64,000 nt of DNA, taken from positions 58,188,427 to 58,252,426 of the forward strand of contig OZ038387.1 in the NCBI GenBank assembly GCA_964036045.1, read 5' to 3'. The position numbers and the translations under genes are program-made. The notes beneath the pieces were generated by a model. It was not told the DNA's origin, made no database searches, and saw only the letters and a program-made list of their open reading frames with translations. Positions 1 through 9,568 of this stretch are shown here, in pieces (position 1 is the stretch's first letter; the number at the start of each line of letters is the position of its first letter). The DNA is from Eutreptiella sp. 'Long Island Sound 2002'. Lineage: Eukaryota > Euglenozoa > Euglenophyceae > Eutreptiales > Eutreptiaceae.

Positions 1-2
1 TG

Positions 3-587
3 TCGGCAGTTACCCCTATTCAGCAAAGAGGCTTTATCAAAGGCCGCTATGTCTTCGATAATCTTTGGCAGGCCTTCGGCACATGGTCTGCGACCCCTCA
101 GGGCATTTTCTGCCCGGTCGATTTTAGTAAAGCATTTGATTCTGTTTCGCATGTTTTTGCCAAGACGTTTTTTATGGACATGGGCATTCCTCTTCCGATC
201 ATTAATTTGCTGATGGAGCTTTTCACTGCTCCGATCTGCCTGCTTGTTAGGGGTGTTGTTATGCCCCATCACAGATTCTCTCCTGCCTCAGGAGTCCGGC
301 AGGGCTGCCCCCTGTCGCCCTCCATCTTTGCCATGCTTATTTCACCATTGGCTCAGAAACTCATGTCTATCTCTGACAATGTGCAGGTACTCTTGTACGC
401 TGATGATCTTCTTATCGTTGTTACAGGGGAGCCAGAGAACGCTGTATACATTTTTCTATTGGTCTGGGGTTCTGTCAGAGCATTTTCCAGATACTCAGGT
501 TTGCACATTAATTACAAAAAGTCAGCAGTTTTGTTGAAAGGACAACGGCCAAAAGCCCTCAAGCTGCACTTTCTTTCCTCTGGGTAG
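3..587 (+). CDS. Non-LTR retrotransposon reverse transcriptase, 5' end outside window
   Basis: Copies element RNA into DNA at the target site in LINE-type elements. The frame is open from base 3, so the protein starts outside the window. Visible RT blocks in order: QRGFIKGR (about residues 8-15), DFSKAFDSV (about 43-51), SGVRQGCPLSP (about 95-105), and the catalytic YADD at bases 396-407 (residue 132), followed by GLHIN and a lysine-serine pair typical of the block after YADD. It stops at 585-587 shortly after this, where intact LINE proteins continue through thumb and C-terminal regions, so the copy is probably 3'-truncated or carries a premature stop. Family assignment is secure; activity is unlikely. 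Confidence 0.9.
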   Translation, partial: SAVTPIQQRGFIKGRYVFDNLWQAFGTWSATPQGIFCPVDFSKAFDSVSHVFAKTFFMDMGIPLPIINLLMELFTAPICLLVRGVVMPHHRFSPASGVRQGCPLSPSIFAMLISPLAQKLMSISDNVQVLLYADDLLIVVTGEPENAVYIFLLVWGSVRAFSRYSGLHINYKKSAVLLKGQRPKALKLHFLSSG

Positions 588-1519
588 TGCATCTCTTGGG
601 AGTGTAAAGCCCCCAGCCCCTACATAAACCCCACCTCTTGCTGGTAGTCGAACCGCCCCACCCCATCTGGGTAGCACATAGCCCCCATCTGGCGCTGGTA
701 GTGGATAAGCCCCGCCCACTTTTGGCACCACCGAGCGGGGTTGGGTGCTATGTGCTCCAAAGACGAGGAGAGCCGCAAAAGAAGGTGGAAAGCCCTATCC
801 ACTACGATGAGGAGGTGGAGGCAATGCACTACTGAGAAGAGGGGGCTATGCACTACGTGGAGGAGGTGCAAGCTGTGCTTTGCCCAGAGGCTATGCACCA
901 CCGCTACTCAAAGGGGTATATGGGAGGGGGCTGAAAGCCAGGGTTCTTGGTGAGGAGCTGGGCATGGTCTCAATTGGTAAAGGAAGCATGGCCCCTCCTA
1001 CAGCACATTCAAGAGCAATGTAATGAGAGAAATGTGGAGGTCGGCTGGCCCACATAATCGTCGGCTACACACCTGCGCACACTGAACTAGAAGCAGTTTT
1101 ACACACAGTGAGTGAAGCGGCAGGCATGCCTTCTTTGAACTCACCACAGAGAGATCCTTCTCCCCACGAGGGGCCGACAGGGTTCAATGGACGTGCCCTG
1201 GGAGACTTTGGCTGGAACATCCAGCTGTAGTTGCCGGTATGAGCAGGACAACAAAAGACGGACATCCTTTGGGGTGTCCCTGAGCACCTGGACCAACACT
1301 GCATATTCACCCTGCATTCACCCGGCAGATTGGACACGTTGCTGGTGAAAACACCGCGAAAATTCTCTTGCATGGCACCAAAACTTGCTCCACTGGCAAC
1401 CGGGCATGATTGCACGCGTAGCGCCGCCGACCAGTGCTAAGGAGGGGTCCAGCTCTGAAAGTGCTTTGCAGACCATTTCTAGCGCCGGGTCCTACCACAG
1501 ATCTTTCCCAACCCCGCCA
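588..1519. other. No confident gene; degenerate repeats
   Basis: Short similar phrases recur (GGCTATGCACTAC-like motifs at about 820-900; GTAGTCG/GTAGTGG-like motifs at 640-700) but no clean period is visible. Minus-strand frames between 1065 and 1498 could be the decayed continuation of the LINE fragment at 1520-2365, but I see no diagnostic motif. Confidence 0.4.
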
Positions 1520-2365
1520 TTACCTAGGCAGGTCGGCAACATACGGTAACCGGTCTGCAATTGTTGCCCCCGTTGGCCTCATGACTGTGCACCAAAGCTT
1601 CACTACTTCTGCCGCAATTTCATCCTCAAAAAATAACATTTCTGCTGTGGTTTTTGAGACGGATATGTGCCTCTTGGTTGTATGTGGTGTAACAGCCTCA
1701 TGACTTGTTTGGATCAATGCCTGAACTCTGTTTTGGTTTCCTTGAACTCTGTTTTGGTTTCCGGCAATTCAGGTGATGGTGTGAGCGATTTTCGTAGCAG
1801 GTCTCTTCGCTCTACGTCTTGGATTTCACTGTTCCCCTCCTGCACGGCCCTTGGGAGTTTGTGGAAGCCGGTTATGGGTGACGGATTGTCCACTCCCATG
1901 TCATGTAAAATGTGCACCGCGTCGGAACAGAGGCCTTCTGTGGACAACGTGGCCAGTTCCCTTTGCAGGATTCCCCTCGTCCACCCCCTTGTGTATTTGG
2001 CGGTGTCCTGAGCAAGCACCTTGGCCTGCTCCCACCAGACCGCCCCGTGCAGGCCCCTGGCCTCCTGAAAAATGGACTGCATCCTGCTGTGAAAGGTATC
2101 ATTGTGCAGCAGGTATGATGGAAATCTCCAGATGTTGGATGACTTGGATGGTAGAGTGGGGCACACTTTCGTGATGACCGTTGTGCGCTCTGATCCCCTG
2201 ACTGGGGTGGTAAAAACTGCCTTCACCAAATTTCCCAAGGGGTGGCTGAGGTGTATTCTGTCTATCCGCCGTTGTTCGTGTAAGACCCCCACCCCTGTGG
2301 TATCCCCGGGCTCTTCGTCGTCCTAACCAAGCGTCGAGAAACCCCATTTGGGCCATTACGTTCAC
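1520..2365 (-). pseudogene. LINE ORF2 fragment: end of APE endonuclease and linker toward RT
   Basis: Reading the minus strand from 2365, residues GFLDAWLGRRRARGYH match the APE-endonuclease pattern GF.DaWR..hp..gYt; the frame then shifts near 2290 into a second frame containing RRIDRIHLS (the S.RIDRIlvs block) and RGSERTTV where SDHrpv is expected. The long frame 2292-1714 holds WRFPSYLLHND..F, typical just after the endonuclease. A third frame (1717-1520) holds EDEIAAEVVKLW, like the 'eia..f...w' block that precedes RT. Two frame changes mark it as decayed. It ends in a short duplicated phrase (ETKTEF twice; duplicated DNA at about 1729-1762). The strand is opposite to the RT at 3-587, so these are different insertions. 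Confidence 0.7.
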
Positions 2366-2735
2366 TTTATGCTCACGCGTTTTGGTAATATTCTGTGACT
2401 ATGAGATATGCTGTCCTGTCTAGTAAATATGCAAAATATACCATTCTGGGATCAGAATTGAACTGTGATCACAAAGAGTGACCACTGGCAGCTGTGGAAA
2501 GAGAAGCCGCAGCTTCGGGATGTGAGCGTGCATGCGCGCGCGCGCGTGTGTGTGTGTGTGATCTATACTATTTACGAGGTAGATCCATATGCAGCCATGG
2601 GATGGCAGGTGTATTCGGCTCAGTCTGCTGTCGCCTCTTTGCGCCTGTGATCCATCCCTTCTGCGGAATCAGAACCTCTGTGTGTGTACGGTTAGGTAAC
2701 CTCGGAGCTGGCCCTTCCGTGTGCCCCCAGAAAAA

Positions 2736-2747
2736 GTGTGTGTGTGT

Positions 2748-2810
<63 letters not shown>
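2736..2810. repeat. (GT)n microsatellite
   Basis: Almost pure GT dinucleotides with one TA interruption at 2751-2752. Shorter GT runs lie at about 2537-2560 and 4259-4281. The sequence after the run at 2810 (GATCTGTACTTTTAGAGGT) resembles that after the run near 2560 (GATCTATACTATTTACGAGG), so the two may sit in a diverged direct repeat of about 250 bp (2490-2700 and 2740-2945). Confidence 0.9.
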
Positions 2811-2811
<1 letters not shown>

Positions 2812-2941
2812 TCTGTACTTTTAGAGGTGGATCCTTGTGCAGCGTGGGGCTGGACGCCTCATTTGGCTCAGGTCTGCTGAGGCCTCTTTGTGACGTTGTT
2901 TCCCTCCCTTCTGCGGAATCAGAACCTCTGTATTTTGCTGG

Positions 2942-3541
2942 CTAGGTATCCAGAGTGTTTGCTCTCCCGTGCCTTGTCACGAAAAGCGGGCGTGCGACAT
3001 CCTCGGCCACGGTCTCCTCCAGCCCCCGTGGAACTGGGGCTGGCGGGGACGGAGGGGGGGGTGATTTCGGCCTCGTGCGTTTGGGGGCTGGAGGGGTGGG
3101 GGGTTGGTGTGGGGACCTCAGCAGACCCGTGGAGATACGTGCAGGCCCTTGCGGGTATGGTCGTTTGTTGGGCAGTTGCAACTGTGTAAGTGGGCGCTTC
3201 CGGCGCATAGGCACTGGGGTGCACAGTTTATGGTGTCCCCGCTGACAGCAGTGGCGCACTCCCCTTTGCTTGAGTGTGCACTTCGGGCATGGTGGTAGGC
3301 CATGCAGTGGGCATAGCTGCAGTTGTGGCTTGCGTGCTATGTGGTCATCAGCGTGGTGTCCCAGCGCACAGCATGCCTCAGCCGTGCGCCGAAGTCTTTT
3401 GCAGGTCGTGCACGCAGTTGCCGAGTGCTGGGCGCACTGAGACGAATCAGCCGGCGGCGCTGGTTGTGGCGCCCTGTGTGTGTTCGCGCGCCTGCGTGTT
3501 CCAGTATAGGGGCGCCGTGGAAGCTTCCCATCCCCTATCAC
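2942..3541 (-). CDS. Cys/His-rich protein with two tandem zinc-binding-like modules
   Basis: A 199-residue frame, no known family recognised. It contains two adjacent copies of one module: C-x2-H-x4-C-x2-C-x9-CC-x3-HH. Copy 1 uses C36, H39, C44, C47, C57, C58, H62, H63; copy 2 uses C77, H80, C85, C88, C98, C99, H103, H104. The spacing of Cys and His suggests metal binding. The C-terminal half is rich in Pro, Arg and Lys and would be disordered. Related single modules occur at 5427-5921 and about 6830-7093, also on the minus strand. Likely part of a retroelement that also contributed the frames at 3825-5397. The start codon is uncertain. Confidence 0.45.
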   Translation of the reverse strand: MIGDGKLPRRPYTGTRRRANTHRAPQPAPPADSSQCAQHSATACTTCKRLRRTAEACCALGHHADDHIARKPQLQLCPLHGLPPCPKCTLKQRGVRHCCQRGHHKLCTPVPMRRKRPLTQLQLPNKRPYPQGPARISTGLLRSPHQPPTPPAPKRTRPKSPPPPSPPAPVPRGLEETVAEDVARPLFVTRHGRANTLDT

Positions 3542-3824
3542 AGGGAAAAAATCAGCTGCAAAGGAGGAGCAGCCCCCCCCCCTTTGGCAAAAGTGGTCTG
3601 TTCCGAGGACGGAGCCAGTCCCAACTGCAGATTCCCCTGGAGTGCACGCTGCAGTCGATGCTCCTCCACTTCCTGCGCAGTTCTGCGTGGCCTATGTGTG
3701 TATGGGCGCAGTTTGTGTATTCTGTTGAGACCAACCTTGGTGGCCCACGTGCGCACACAGTATGCTGCTAACTGCTGAATGTGTGTGCTCATGGCACTGC
3801 GGCAAGTAAAATAGGGGCGGTTGT

Positions 3825-4295
3825 TCAGGCCGCAAAGTGCTGGCCCCCCAGAGGGACTAAAGAGCTGCAGCGTGTGACCACACGCGCAGGATGCAGGTGG
3901 CCTTTGGTGACCAGGCGCTGCGCATTTGCCATTGCCAGTCGCAAGACCCGACCTCTCTCCTGTAGTGAGAGAGTTGTGCCTTTGAACTTCGCCTGTGGTG
4001 CGTGTGGGAGAGTGCGTTGCGCAAACTCTTCAAAGTCCAGCGCGAGTTCCAGGAACGTTACTGTGCCAGGTTCTGGGGCCCAGTGTAGTTCCCTCAGCCA
4101 TCGCAGCAGGTCTGCTAAAAAGGGCATTTCCCATTGCCATTCCACCTTCTTGGGGGTGCGTAAAAGAAGTAACCCCTTGTCTTCCGGTTTGGGGAGGGGT
4201 CCCACCAGTTGGTGGTACGGGTACTGCCGAAGCTGCTGTGAGAGGCTGTGAGAGCTGCTGTGTGTGTGTGTGTGTGTGTGTGCGCCAGTTGCCAA
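3825..4295 (-). CDS. Probable retroelement protein fragment (ELALDFE motif)
   Basis: The first dozen residues are His-Thr repeats encoded by a GT microsatellite and are probably not part of the protein. From about residue 30 the composition is protein-like: WQWEMPFLADLLRWLRELHW, then GTVTFLELALDFEEF, an LSLQERGRVLRLA helix and a closing LVPLGGQ. This acidic-helix arrangement resembles, from memory, the region downstream of RT in some algal non-LTR elements, but I cannot confirm it without a search. Neighbours on the same strand (2942-3541 and 4516-5397) suggest one decayed element read right to left, with frame breaks between them. Confidence 0.4.
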   Translation of the reverse strand: MATGAHTHTHTHSSSHSLSQQLRQYPYHQLVGPLPKPEDKGLLLLRTPKKVEWQWEMPFLADLLRWLRELHWAPEPGTVTFLELALDFEEFAQRTLPHAPQAKFKGTTLSLQERGRVLRLAMANAQRLVTKGHLHPARVVTRCSSLVPLGGQHFAA

Positions 4296-4515
4296 TTGCC
4301 CCGCAACGGGGGTAATTCACTGAAATGCAGTTTATACCAGTGGCAGTTCTTGAGGTGACTATTGCAAGGTTAAGCCGGTTCGTGGGTCACAATGATACAC
4401 TTTGTCTCGGCTGACTGTCTGCTACTAGTCTGGCTCTGGGTCCGGTATGTCCATCGGCGCATTACGCATTTGCCGTCGCCGGTGGCAGATAGCTATAGGC
4501 CTATCACTGCCTGTA

Positions 4516-5397
4516 TCACTTTCTGGTGCCTGCACTGCTGCCAGCCCACTCCTCCACAGTCATAACCGCAAAGTAAGGCGTCAAGGTGTGCTTGGGGATA
4601 TTTGCCGCCACGAGGTCGGGCGTCGCCTCCACAAAGAACACCGCCGCACTAGGCACGAAGCCCTCCACCGCGGTCTGTCTCTCCCCTTTAGCCTGGAAAT
4701 CCTTCATAACGGCCGCGATAGACTCTTTTTTGGCCTGCACCGCCACAAGGCCCTGGGGGACCTGTTGCTTTTTCGCTCGACAAACCTTGGTGCCGTCACT
4801 GTGTGGCATCAACTTCAGGAATTTCACGTTGGGATCCGACAGGCTTCGCATGCGTCCTTGTCGCACCTCAATTGCCCACATAGCCACTTCCGTGCCGTCG
4901 TACGTTTTCACCGGGCGAGAAGTCAGGTACACGGCCTCCCGTCCAGGCAGTGTCTTTTCAATGTGGTCTTTCTCATACACGGTCGTCCGAGCCTCACTAT
5001 CAGTGGCAGGGCGGTATATTGTCATACGATCCACACTATCCAACGCCATGATCATGCGCAAAGAGGCGGCCAACTGTACCAGAGACTCCCCAGATTACGA
5101 CATATAACGCACAGTGTCCCTGAACTCCTGCGACCACCAGGTACGAAACCTCTCAGCTATGATGGCAGACCGGATGTCCAAGGCGTCCTCAAAGGCCCCA
5201 TTCACAGGCGACCCGAACGTAACTCTTGGAGAGCGGAACAGCATGCGCTCCATCGGGTGTATCTCAAATCCAGCTGGCACCGCTGCTTTTTCGCGCTGCA
5301 GCCATCGCTCGTCTAGCCCTTTGCCCATGGCAGCGTCTGTGTTGACAGCATCCGCACCGCCAGGCACTGCCACATCCCCTCCCACAGACAACACCAC
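4516..5397 (-). pseudogene. Mobile-element ORF with WLQ..PMER motif, split by one in-frame TAA
   Basis: Two same-frame segments, 5397-5095 (100 residues) and 5094-4516, are separated only by a TAA at 5095-5097; both sides look coding. The first has ERWLQREK (about residues 30-37), HPMERMLFRSP (48-57), then FRTWWSQEFRDTVRYMS up to the stop. The second has a basic/acidic mix without a known fold (for example EVAMWAIEVRQGRM and VFFVEATPDLVAANI). The WLQ+E ... PMER pattern recurs in the frame at 9206-9568 and its mirror 60397-60759, so they are homologous. Function is unknown; context suggests a transposon or retrotransposon protein. The stop could be decay, a sequencing error, or a reassigned codon (a glutamine would fit). 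Confidence 0.5.
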
Positions 5398-5426
5398 TCC
5401 ATCATGTCAAGCCCGCTATTGAGCAT

Positions 5427-5921
5427 TCAGTTGCATACCCCTCTACTGCAGCGCAACCCGCTTGCTGTGGGTCTCACCCTCTGCAGCATCACCTTCATCA
5501 GCATGCACCGTTGTCCTCCCCCCAACACCCTGGGATGCCCCTCGTGATGGCGGTTACAGCAATGCCGCAGCCCCCTGTGCCCCTTGCATGACTTGCACGC
5601 TGGGGCCCTGTGCTCATCGCACAGGGTTTGCATGGGGCGCCGCGGCTGCCCCACCCTTTCCCCCCCCGCCCGCTGCGCCCTCTTCTGTGGGGGGGAGGGG
5701 GGCAGGGACTCTCCCTGATGCCCTGTGACTGCCCCGGGGGGGGGGGGGGTCCTGCCCTGCCCGAGCGGCGGACGTCGCCGCCACGGCCCCCCCGGAGCCG
5801 TCCCCTGTGGGGTGGGGGTCGATCGGATTCTCCTGCCCCCCCTGTAGAGGAGCCCGTCACCCCAGGGGGGCGGCGTGTGCCCACCCCGGAGGCCGGGACC
5901 CCCGCCCGGGCAACCATCCAC
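5427..5921 (-). CDS. Pro/Gly-rich frame ending in one Cys/His zinc-binding-like module
   Basis: The first 95 residues are low-complexity Pro, Gly and Arg from very GC-rich DNA; an overlapping frame (5498-6409) is equally Pro/Arg-rich and I cannot tell which, if either, is used upstream. Residues 101-129 carry the module C-x2-H-x4-C-x2-C-x8-CC-x3-H, ending HHEGH, related to the two modules in the 2942-3541 protein. The DNA of this part is duplicated at 6819-7106. Product unknown; a nucleic-acid-binding tail of a retroelement protein is a reasonable guess. Confidence 0.35.
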   Translation of the reverse strand: MDGCPGGGPGLRGGHTPPPWGDGLLYRGGRRIRSTPTPQGTAPGGPWRRRPPLGQGRTPPPPGAVTGHQGESLPPSPPQKRAQRAGGERVGQPRRPMQTLCDEHRAPACKSCKGHRGLRHCCNRHHEGHPRVLGGGQRCMLMKVMLQRVRPTASGLRCSRGVCN

Positions 5922-6408
5922 TTGCGGGAAATGGCCCCAAAAACGTCCGCTAGCCCTTGGAAGGAGGAGGGGGGAGAGGCAGAGGGGGGGGACGGGGACA
6001 TGACGCCCCCCCCACCGCTTTGCGGCCGCCCGGGCGGCCTACCGGCGCCTGTGGCGCCCGCAGCCGACCCCCCGTTGCCCCCCCCTGCCCTGGCGCTCCC
6101 CTCGGGGGGAGGGAGGGGGGCGGGCGGCAAGGGCCGCCGCAGCTCCCCCCACCCATCCAACATACCTGAGCCGCTCAGGCTGTGTGCCCCCCCGATCAAG
6201 ACGCGAGGTGGGGGGTCTGGGGGTTCCCCCGGGTGGCGCGCGCACTCGCGCGACACCGTGCGTGCACTTCGCATCGCTCGCTCCTGTGACGAGGACCGCG
6301 AGCGGGGGCGCTTGCGGCCGCGCGGCGGATCCCGCACGGGCGGTGAAGCCACCGCTGGTTCGGCCGGTTCGGCCCCGGCCGGCGGCGCAGGTTGCAGCCA
6401 CGCCCGCA

Positions 6409-7700
6409 TATACTATTTGTGTGTTTGGAGGTTTTTAATGTCCCAGCCGCTCTTGCGACGGTAGGGTTATACTATTTGTGAGGTTGATGGCTTTTAATGT
6501 CCTAGCCGCTCTTGCGACGGGAGGGTTAGGGGTTAGCGGGTTAGAGCCTGCCTGAAGCCTGCCCTATCCCATCCCCGGCCCCCCGGTATGTCGCGGCGCG
6601 GCGGAAGGACGTCGCCCTGTGGCTATGTGCCCTCCTCGGAGGCCCTCCCGTGGCCCTAATCTGGGCCTCGTGTGCCGCCTCGGGGCGACGCCGCCGTCCC
6701 CTGCCCTGCTGGGCCTCCCCCCTCCCCCCCGGTAACGGGGGCTGGCACGAGCGCCGACCCTCCAGAGGGCAGCACGCCCGCTTGCTGCTGTAGCCCCCCT
6801 TGCTGAACCGGTAGGTGCCGTTGTCCTCCCCCCTACACCCTGGGATGCCCCTCGTGATGGCGGCTATAGCAATGCCGCACCCCCCTGTGCCCCTTGCATG
6901 ACTTGCACGCTGGGGCCCCGTGCTCATCGCACAGGGTTTGCATGGGGCGCCGCGGCTGCCCCACCCTTTTTCCCCCCGCCCGCTGCGCCCTCTTCTGTGG
7001 GGGGGAGGGGGGCAGGGACTCTCCTTGATGCCCTGTGACTGCCCCTGGGGGGGGGGGGTCCTGCCCCGCCCGAGCGGCGGACGTCACCGCCACGGCCCCC
7101 CCGGAATATACTATTTGTGAGGTTGAAGGCTTTTAATGTCGTGGCCGCTCTTGCGATGGGAGGGTTAGGGGTAAGCGGGTGAGAGCCTGCCTTTTTAGGG
7201 GTTAGCAGGTTAGAGCCTGCCTATACTATTTGTGAGGTTGAAGGCTTTTAATGTCCTGGTCGCTCTTGCGATGGGAGGGTTAGGGGTTAGCGGGTTAGAG
7301 TTTGCCTGTGGCCTGCCCTATCCCACCCTTGGCCCCCTGATGTGTCGTGGTGCGGCGGAAGGACTGTACTATTTGTGAGGTTGAAGGCTATTAATGTCTT
7401 GGCCGCTCTTGCGATGGGAGGGGTAGGGGTTAGTGGGTTAGAGCCTGCTTGTGGCCTGCCCTATCCCACCCCTGCCCCCCCGGTGTGTCGCGGCGCGGCG
7501 GAAGGACGTCTGCCTCGTGCTATGTGCCCTCCTCCAAGGCCCTCCCATGGCCGTGCTGCGGCTCATGTGTGCCCCCCGCGTGGCAGCGCCGCTGATCCCG
7601 GCCCTGTTGGACCCCCGCCCCCTCCGCCAAAAGAGGGAGCCGGCGCGCGCATCGGCCCTCCGAAGGGCATAGCGCCCAGTTGCTGTTGCAGCCCCCCCCC
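6409..7700 (+). repeat. Cluster of GC-rich direct repeats with degenerate TTAGGG-like phrases
   Basis: An approximately 84-bp block beginning TACTATTTGTGAGGTTGAAG and ending in AGGGTTAGGGGTTAGCGGGT occurs five times, starting at about 6411, 6469, 7107, 7222 and 7365. Three copies are followed by a module ending GTCGCGGCGCGGCGGAAGGA-like (about 6590, 7340, 7485). The longer stretches 6470-6800 and 7365-7700 are diverged copies of each other. Possibly 3' ends of one non-autonomous element family. Confidence 0.65.
6819..7106 (-). repeat. Second copy of the 5510-5797 Cys/His module DNA
   Basis: Nearly base-for-base duplicate of 5510-5797 in the same orientation. The minus-strand translation keeps C-x2-H-x4-C-x2-C and HHEGH but has tyrosine for the second Cys of the CC pair. 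It is followed directly by one of the 84-bp repeats, as the first copy is followed by another repeat block at the other side. Confidence 0.75.
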
Positions 7701-8036
7701 CCCCCCCTTGACCGGCAGACACCGTTTGTACCCTTTGTGGGTGGGCGATAACGTTGCTTTTGAATGGGCGTTGAACCTAGTGTGAATGTGACCATGTTTT
7801 GCCATAAAGTCCCCCTTCCCGCCCCCTCTTACAAGGTAGCTATGTGCCCAAAAGTTCTAGAAAAATATTTCCCAGGGTACCAGAAACAAGGATGACCGAT
7901 CCTTGGTGCACCATAGCCTCACTGCCCCCATTTTTCTTCTATTCACATGGGTCCAAACTTGCACCCTCCCTGTTAGCTTGTGAATGTGAACTTAATGTGA
8001 ATTGTGTGCGAATTTTGTGCAAAATTCGCACGAAAT
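7701..8036. other. No gene seen
   Basis: Contains a C homopolymer at about 7693-7708 and an AT-richer stretch with a short hairpin-like phrase (TTTTGTGCAAAATTCGCACGAAATT) at about 8010-8040. No motif recognised. Confidence 0.4.
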
Positions 8037-8489
8037 TCACATTAAGTTCGCTGAATTTCTACATGACAAGACACAAGACAACATGGTATGCAAAACAAGA
8101 GATACCATTTCTTGATACAGTTTCCTATGCCAACGCCGCCTCTTGCGGGCCCGGGATCGCTGCTGCAAAGTCTTAACATAGCCTAGGTCACTAAGTGCCT
8201 TTCGGCGTGCTCGAGCGGCAAGGAGTTGCACACTTATGGGCCCTTGCCCGCGAATGCTCCGCTTGGTGGGATCCCATCCCTCACGGCGGAGACTGTCATC
8301 AATGGTGTGGTTATCCACAACCACCTGCAAGCCCAACCTGCCCCGCAAGAGGCTTAGGCCCCCACTATTGCGCAACATGCGCTTCAATCGCCGGTGGCTC
8401 CCCTCCATTGCAAAACATGCAAATTTGGAGAGGATTCGCCACTGGCGAGCAAAAAAATACGTGTGGTCTATCCACAAGTGGGACCACAA
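8037..8489 (-). pseudogene. Transposase-like C-terminal segment
   Basis: Strongly protein-like frame: WRILSKFACFAMEGSHRRLK, then RMLRNSGGLSLL, LGLQVVVDNHTIDD and LRREGWD, ending in an Arg/Lys-rich helix. The E-G-S-H-R-R-LK motif followed by an N-H turn is reminiscent of C-terminal regions of large eukaryotic transposases (KDZ-like), but that is from memory. A likely 3' splice site (TTTTTTTGCTCGCCAG) precedes the WRIL codons near 8450, matching an upstream coding segment at 8563-8880. With 9020-9568 it forms one gene read right to left, running out of the palindrome. Only the left flank has this part; the right arm is cut before it. Confidence 0.45.
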
Positions 8490-8562
8490 AAGTTTCCCCC
8501 ACTACAACTGTAGATGGGCTTCACCCATTGCAATACTATCATCCTCCCTCAACCGCTTTAGG

Positions 8563-8880
8563 TCACACCCAGTAAACCACCATGTCTACATGCAAACACA
8601 CACATGGCACTAAAACTAGTCCACCACTTGCGGCATACGGCCACCCACAGTTGTCCTGCAACACGTCCCCCTTCCATCCCCCCCCCTTATGGACACACTC
8701 ATCTATTAGGGTTTCCCACCCCTTGTTCCGCATGAGGTGCACTGCTGCAGCACACTCAAGTCGGACCTTCCCCTTTTCGTTGGCCCCCTTAGAATTTACA
8801 GTCCCTCGCGTACATGTTTTCGCCGCTAGCCGAGCCACTTTTAGCATAGGTTGGAGGAGGGTGCGGGCCACCACGGCGAC
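8563..8880 (-). pseudogene. Middle segment of the same transposase-like gene
   Basis: From about residue ARTLLQPMLKVARLAAKTC the frame reads like protein through EKGKVRLECAAAVHLMRNKG, LIDECVHKGGGWKGDVLQDN and CGWPYAASG, then degenerates before the stop, as expected if it splices to the 8037-8489 segment. Between here and 9020 lies the 64-bp tandem duplication, which breaks the link to the upstream segment. Confidence 0.4.
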
Positions 8881-8936
8881 TTGCCAGTGGCTGCCACTAC
8901 ACAATCCCTCATACCATATATACCACATATACAAAC

Positions 8937-9064
8937 CCGCATAACACCGTGCAACCCGTAATCGGGGATGCGGCGTGCGGGTGAGATGTGCCGGTAAACA
9001 CCGCATAACACCGTGCAACCCGTAATCGGGGATGTGGCGTGCGGGTGAGATGTGCCGGTAAACA
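8937..9064 (+). repeat. 64-bp tandem duplication at left edge of the palindrome
   Basis: 8937-9000 and 9001-9064 are identical except for one C/T change. The palindrome boundary (9013) lies inside the second copy. The right arm has only part of one copy. Confidence 0.95.
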
Positions 9065-9205
9065 GCACTGATGGGAGGTTGGTATCCCACATCATTTCTA
9101 TTGTTTGCTTGGTGCCAAAATTGGCTAGGCAATCCGCCCTATTACGACCACATACCCAACACACAATTGCGTGTGGGGATTCGGCCTTCCAGTTCTTGCA
9201 CCCAC

Positions 9206-9568
9206 TCAGTAAGATTTGCGCCTTTCCATCGGCGCAAAGGAAAAAGAGGGGTTGTCGTGTTGCCCCTCTGCCGTCTCCTTCTGTAGCCAACCATCATCAA
9301 GTTCTTCAACCATGTTAGCATCATCACGCACCGCCGGCGGTACAACATCATCGCCAGTTGCCGGCACCGAGCTCTCCCCATGCTGCAGCTGCGCATCGAT
9401 CTGCATACCCCGCTGCTGCGGAGCAGCTCGCTTGACTTTCTCCGGGGTCTCCATCTCACTGGCACGCCATTTCTCCGGTCGTGATTCGCTTTCTTGAACA
9501 GTTGCAGATGTTTCGCTCAGCTCTACCGCATTCGACGTAAGATCAACAGCATCAGTCTCTACGTTCAA
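9206..9568 (-). CDS. WLQ..PMER transposon-like protein, N-terminal segment (left arm)
   Basis: A 120-residue frame: acidic, Ser/Thr-rich start, then VEELDDGWLQKE (about 87-98) and FAPMERRK (111-118), the same pattern as the frame at 5095-5397. The neighbouring frame 9020-9290 continues plausibly with SPHAIVCWVCGRNRADCLAN, a possible CxxC...C metal site, then the segments at 8563-8880 and 8037-8489. This suggests one multi-exon transposon gene read leftward across the palindrome boundary. Function unknown. Start codon uncertain. Confidence 0.45.
   Translation of the reverse strand: MNVETDAVDLTSNAVELSETSATVQESESRPEKWRASEMETPEKVKRAAPQQRGMQIDAQLQHGESSVPATGDDVVPPAVRDDANMVEELDDGWLQKETAEGQHDNPSFSFAPMERRKSY

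Noticed and set aside
2494-2945. CVCVCV-rich reading frames
   Set aside because: Translation of a GT microsatellite.
5498-6464. Pro/Gly/Arg-rich frames of about 300 residues on both strands
   Set aside because: Very GC-rich DNA lacks stop codons in all frames; only the Cys/His module is supported.
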